This document shows, piece after piece, positions 61,908 through 64,000 of a stretch of DNA of 64,000 nucleotides. Source of the stretch: Tetrastigma voinierianum (Eukaryota; Streptophyta; Magnoliopsida; Vitales; Vitaceae); assembly GCA_016808115.1 (NCBI GenBank), contig JAEQBH010000992.1, positions 806,001 to 870,000 on the forward strand, written 5' to 3'. A program made the position numbers and the translations under genes. The notes under the pieces were generated by a model that saw only the letters and a program-made list of their open reading frames with translations, had not been told where the DNA came from and did no database searches. Positions within the stretch are counted from its first letter, which is position 1. Each line of letters starts with the position of its first letter.

Positions 61908-62214
61908 GAGATAAGGATCCCAAGGTTTTGGGACACCTCTATCCCAATCATCAATGGGGCATACATAGACACAGTTTGTTCCTTCTTAACCCAGCATGGG
62001 CTGGGAGAACCAGTATCAGCCCCAAAGTGTGTCGCAGGCATCGATCATGTCACAGACAGACCAGAGAGGCCAAGGCATGGGTCGATGTCGGGCACAGGGC
62101 TCACAGGCCAGGACTTCGGGGACCCAGGTGGGTGCCTACGCCATGGTACCACAAGCTAGGCTTACAGATCAGTATGATGTATAGGGTACGTTTCTACTCT
62201 TGCACTTCTTGACA

Positions 62215-62490
62215 GGAGTGTTGTTTAATTCAGATGCATCATATTCATATTTCTTGTTGCATCATGTGTAAAAGGTTGGGCTTAGAGGTTAGACCTTGGA
62301 GGAGCCATTGTATGTAAATCTTCCCTAGGAACTAGGGTGAGTGTTGATCAGATATGTCGGGATTGTGAGTCAGAGATCTCAAGGATTTTACTCACTATGG
62401 ACCTGAGGGTCATGAACATATCGGAGTTCGATGTTATCCTTAGGATGGACTGGTTGACGGCCCATAGAGTCGTCATTGATTGACAAGCGT
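62215..62490 (+). pseudogene. Family-T protease fragment
   Basis: The active-site region at 62218-62247 reads VLFNSDASYSY where the family normally has a D-S-G-A-S type motif, so the catalytic Asp has become Asn and the Gly an Asp. The end of the domain is well preserved: EISRILLTMDLRVMNISEFD then VILRMDWLTAHRVVID at 62380-62481, followed by a stop. Pol sequence downstream is missing. Both active-site changes are G-to-A on this strand, as expected from cytosine deamination. Confidence 0.8.
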
Positions 62491-62960
62491 AGGAGGTTCA
62501 CGCACACAGGCTTGTTGCTCGTGTCACATTTTAGGGACCAACCACGATGTTTTGTCTAGGCCGGGTGTACGATTCGGATGGAGCAGATGGTTGATGGGTT
62601 GGCTAGTAAGCCTTGCTACTAGGGATGAGGAGACGAAGGTTTGAGTCACCTCGGGTGGTTTAATGGTCTGAGGAAAGAGGTCAAAGTTTGAGTGGAATGT
62701 TTGTGTGAAGGCATTCGGAATTGAAGGAGGCTTACTTGCAATAATGATGATCAGATGGACAGTGTAGTGGTTTTGTGGTATGAAGGTGGAACTAGGATGT
62801 CTTGATGTAGTCGGAGGTAGTAGCTTATGTTTCCCGGCAGTAGAAGAATCATGAGCAGAATTACCCACCACCCGACATGGAGTTAAGCGTATGAGTCTTG
62901 CTTGAAGGTTAGCGACACTATCTACTCCCTGAGTGAAGCAGTTTGAGATGTTTTGAGACC
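62491..62960. other. Region replacing RT, RNase H and integrase core
   Basis: Only about 470 bases lie where about 3 kb of pol is expected. I recognise no pol motif on the plus strand. A 146-codon frame on minus (62524-62964) has no known domain and is probably chance or foreign filler. Confidence 0.5.
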
Positions 62961-62964
62961 ACAA

Positions 62965-63540
62965 ATACTGAAGTATCTTTACTTAAGCGGGACTTCAATG
63001 AGCTTTATAGAGACCATGTTGGTCGTAGATTTTACGAGCAGAGGTGGAGATAGCTCGTCACTAGTCGGATCTGATTAGAGACACCTCAGAGAAGGTGGGC
63101 TTGATACGAAAACTTCTTCTCATGGCTCAGAGTCGGCAGAAGAGCTACGTCGACAAGCGACGTCGACCTCTAGAGTTTGAGGTGGGCGATCACATATTCT
63201 TGAAGGTGATGCCTAAGAGAGTAGTCATTAGGTTCGGCAAGCAGGGAAAGCTTTCACGAGTTCGTAGACCCGCCGAGATACTGAAGGGTGGGCCGCGGCA
63301 TTATGCCGGTTGGCCCACCACAATATGTTTAGTGTTCATGGTGTTCCACGTCTCCATGCTGCAGGTATACTCAGTCCGGCTCATGTAGTGGATTAGGAAG
63401 ATTATTGTTGTCTGAGATGGGACCTTCGAGGAAGGACCAGTGCGTATCTTGGATAGTCGGGATCAGGTTTTGCGACGCAAGACCGTGAGGCTAGTGAAGG
63501 TGTTATGGCGACACCGTGGAGTGGAGGAGGCAACATGAAA
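62965..63540 (+). pseudogene. Family-T integrase C-terminus and chromodomain
   Basis: The frame at 63095-63388 reads MGLIRKLLLMAQSRQKSYVD, RRRPLEFEVGDHIFLKVMPK and FGKQGKLS, which is the integrase tail up to the GPY/F module; that module is degraded. VFHVSMLQVYS, a usual link, follows. In the next frame EGPVRILDSRDQVLRRKTVR and LVKVLWRHRGVEEATWE-like sequence (63435-63540) form the chromodomain, which in chromoviruses steers integration to modified chromatin. A stop at 63536 ends it. This identifies the element as a chromovirus. Confidence 0.83.
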
Positions 63541-63703
63541 GCGTGAGGACACAAAGCGGGCCACCTATCCCTTCTTGTTTCGGGACGAAGGTACGCAGTT
63601 TATTCATTTAGTAATTAAATGACTAGTTTGCATGCATGAGATAGTGCACGTTGCATATGCATGCGAGTGATGTGGATGTGCGTGGAATTTCGGGATGAAA
63701 TTC

Positions 63704-63720
63704 TTTTAAGAGGGGAAGAA
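63704..63720 (+). promoter_or_regulatory. Polypurine tract before the 3' LTR
   Basis: aagaggggaagaa ends directly before the LTR start tgtaaaaccc. It is the expected primer for plus-strand DNA synthesis. Confidence 0.75.
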
Positions 63721-64000
63721 TGTAAAACCCGAGAAAATTCAATTTTCTGAGAAAGGGAAAAACGGTAATTTCAGTGGGAAAATCTAAAATTTTCTCGCGA
63801 AATCTAGCTACCACCTCGAATTTCATCGAATTCCGAAATAGTTGAAATTTTACGTTTTTTCGAGGGCACCGGGTGATGCAGACATGGCATGTGTAGAGTG
63901 GGCGACATTGTGCCACGTGTCAAGATCTTGAGTTAAGTCAGACAAATGAGTGGGACCCATAAGAGACATGTGGCAACACATGATTGGAGAGAAATCCAAG
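63721..64000 (+). mobile_element. Family-T 3' LTR, start only
   Basis: It opens tgtaaaacccgagaaaattc like the 5' LTR and matches it to the window end, except for a deletion near 63795 that removes about 60 bases present at 57328-57376 (tctagatcttgg region). Confidence 0.85.

Larger units (their letters stand above)
57258..64000 (+). mobile_element. Family-T Del/Tekay-like chromovirus, internally deleted, runs off the window
   Basis: It has a 5' LTR of 3103 bp, an initiator-Met-tRNA-type primer site, gag, a protease fragment, the integrase C-terminus with chromodomain, a polypurine tract and the start of the 3' LTR. RT, RNase H and the integrase core are absent: only about 470 bases separate the protease from the integrase tail. 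It cannot move by its own proteins. The empty site is visible at about 34752 (gtgccata). Very long LTRs, the RGRG-rich gag start and the chromodomain are typical of the Del/Tekay lineage. Confidence 0.87.

Noticed and set aside
62524..62964. 146-codon minus-strand frame as a gene
   Set aside because: It lies in the deletion scar of a retrotransposon and has no domain.

Overview
The window looks like a repeat-rich, intergenic stretch of a flowering-plant nuclear genome. The reasons are nested LTR retrotransposons with plant-type primer sites, a plant UDP-glycosyltransferase relic with its PSPG box, CACTA- and hAT-like transposons, AT-rich spacers and TA microsatellites. There are no bacterial operons and no convincing intact host gene. 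The species cannot be named from what I can see. Gene calls rest on reading translated motifs by eye; no database search was possible, and boundaries given as approximate are approximate.

Layout. 1-1830: the end of a family-T LTR on the minus strand, then repeat X (first copy). 3448-4873: a UGT71-like glycosyltransferase pseudogene with at least four frame changes. 5310-23849: a decayed Athila/Tat-lineage Ty3-gypsy element (E1). Its 5' LTR carries a 1.4-kb solo-LTR-like insertion, its gag is split by a reversed 3.9-kb piece of a second copy (LTR, 3' UTR, env-like ORF), and its env-like ORF is split by a family-T solo LTR. 24691-35265: two CACTA-like units (C1, C2) carrying a small MITE, a 906-bp hAT-like element and two opposed family-T solo LTRs. 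35.9-38.4 kb: another long LTR (family Y), running into repeat X (second copy). 39116-52246: a family-T LTR split by a complete but decayed Athila-like element (E2, 39665-51167). 52247-57257: a second copy of the C1-tail/C2 block, without the two solo LTRs. 57258 to the end: a family-T Del/Tekay-like chromovirus with a 3.1-kb 5' LTR, an internally deleted pol and the start of its 3' LTR.

Family T is the unifying element. Seven LTR copies occur (1-645; 18751-20872; 30015-32179; 32577-34500; 39116-39664 plus 51168-52246; 57258-60360; 63721-64000), and only one pair belongs to an element with coding sequence. Because a block was duplicated, the window holds its own empty sites: the 57-kb copy shows the sequence before the solo LTRs at 30 and 32.6 kb landed, and the 34.75-kb copy shows the site later hit by the element at 57258. 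This orders events directly: hAT insertion into the CACTA-like unit, block duplication, then independent family-T insertions in each copy.

Most unusual observations: (1) five degenerate tandem copies of the LTR-end/primer-binding-site junction downstream of the family-T 5' LTR; (2) in both Athila-like elements a CpG-rich palindromic motif cluster occurs in the LTR and again just before the env-like ORF, in E1 followed there by a second TATA box, suggesting a copied promoter for the env-like gene; (3) a large inverted pair of solo LTRs with a 397-bp loop.
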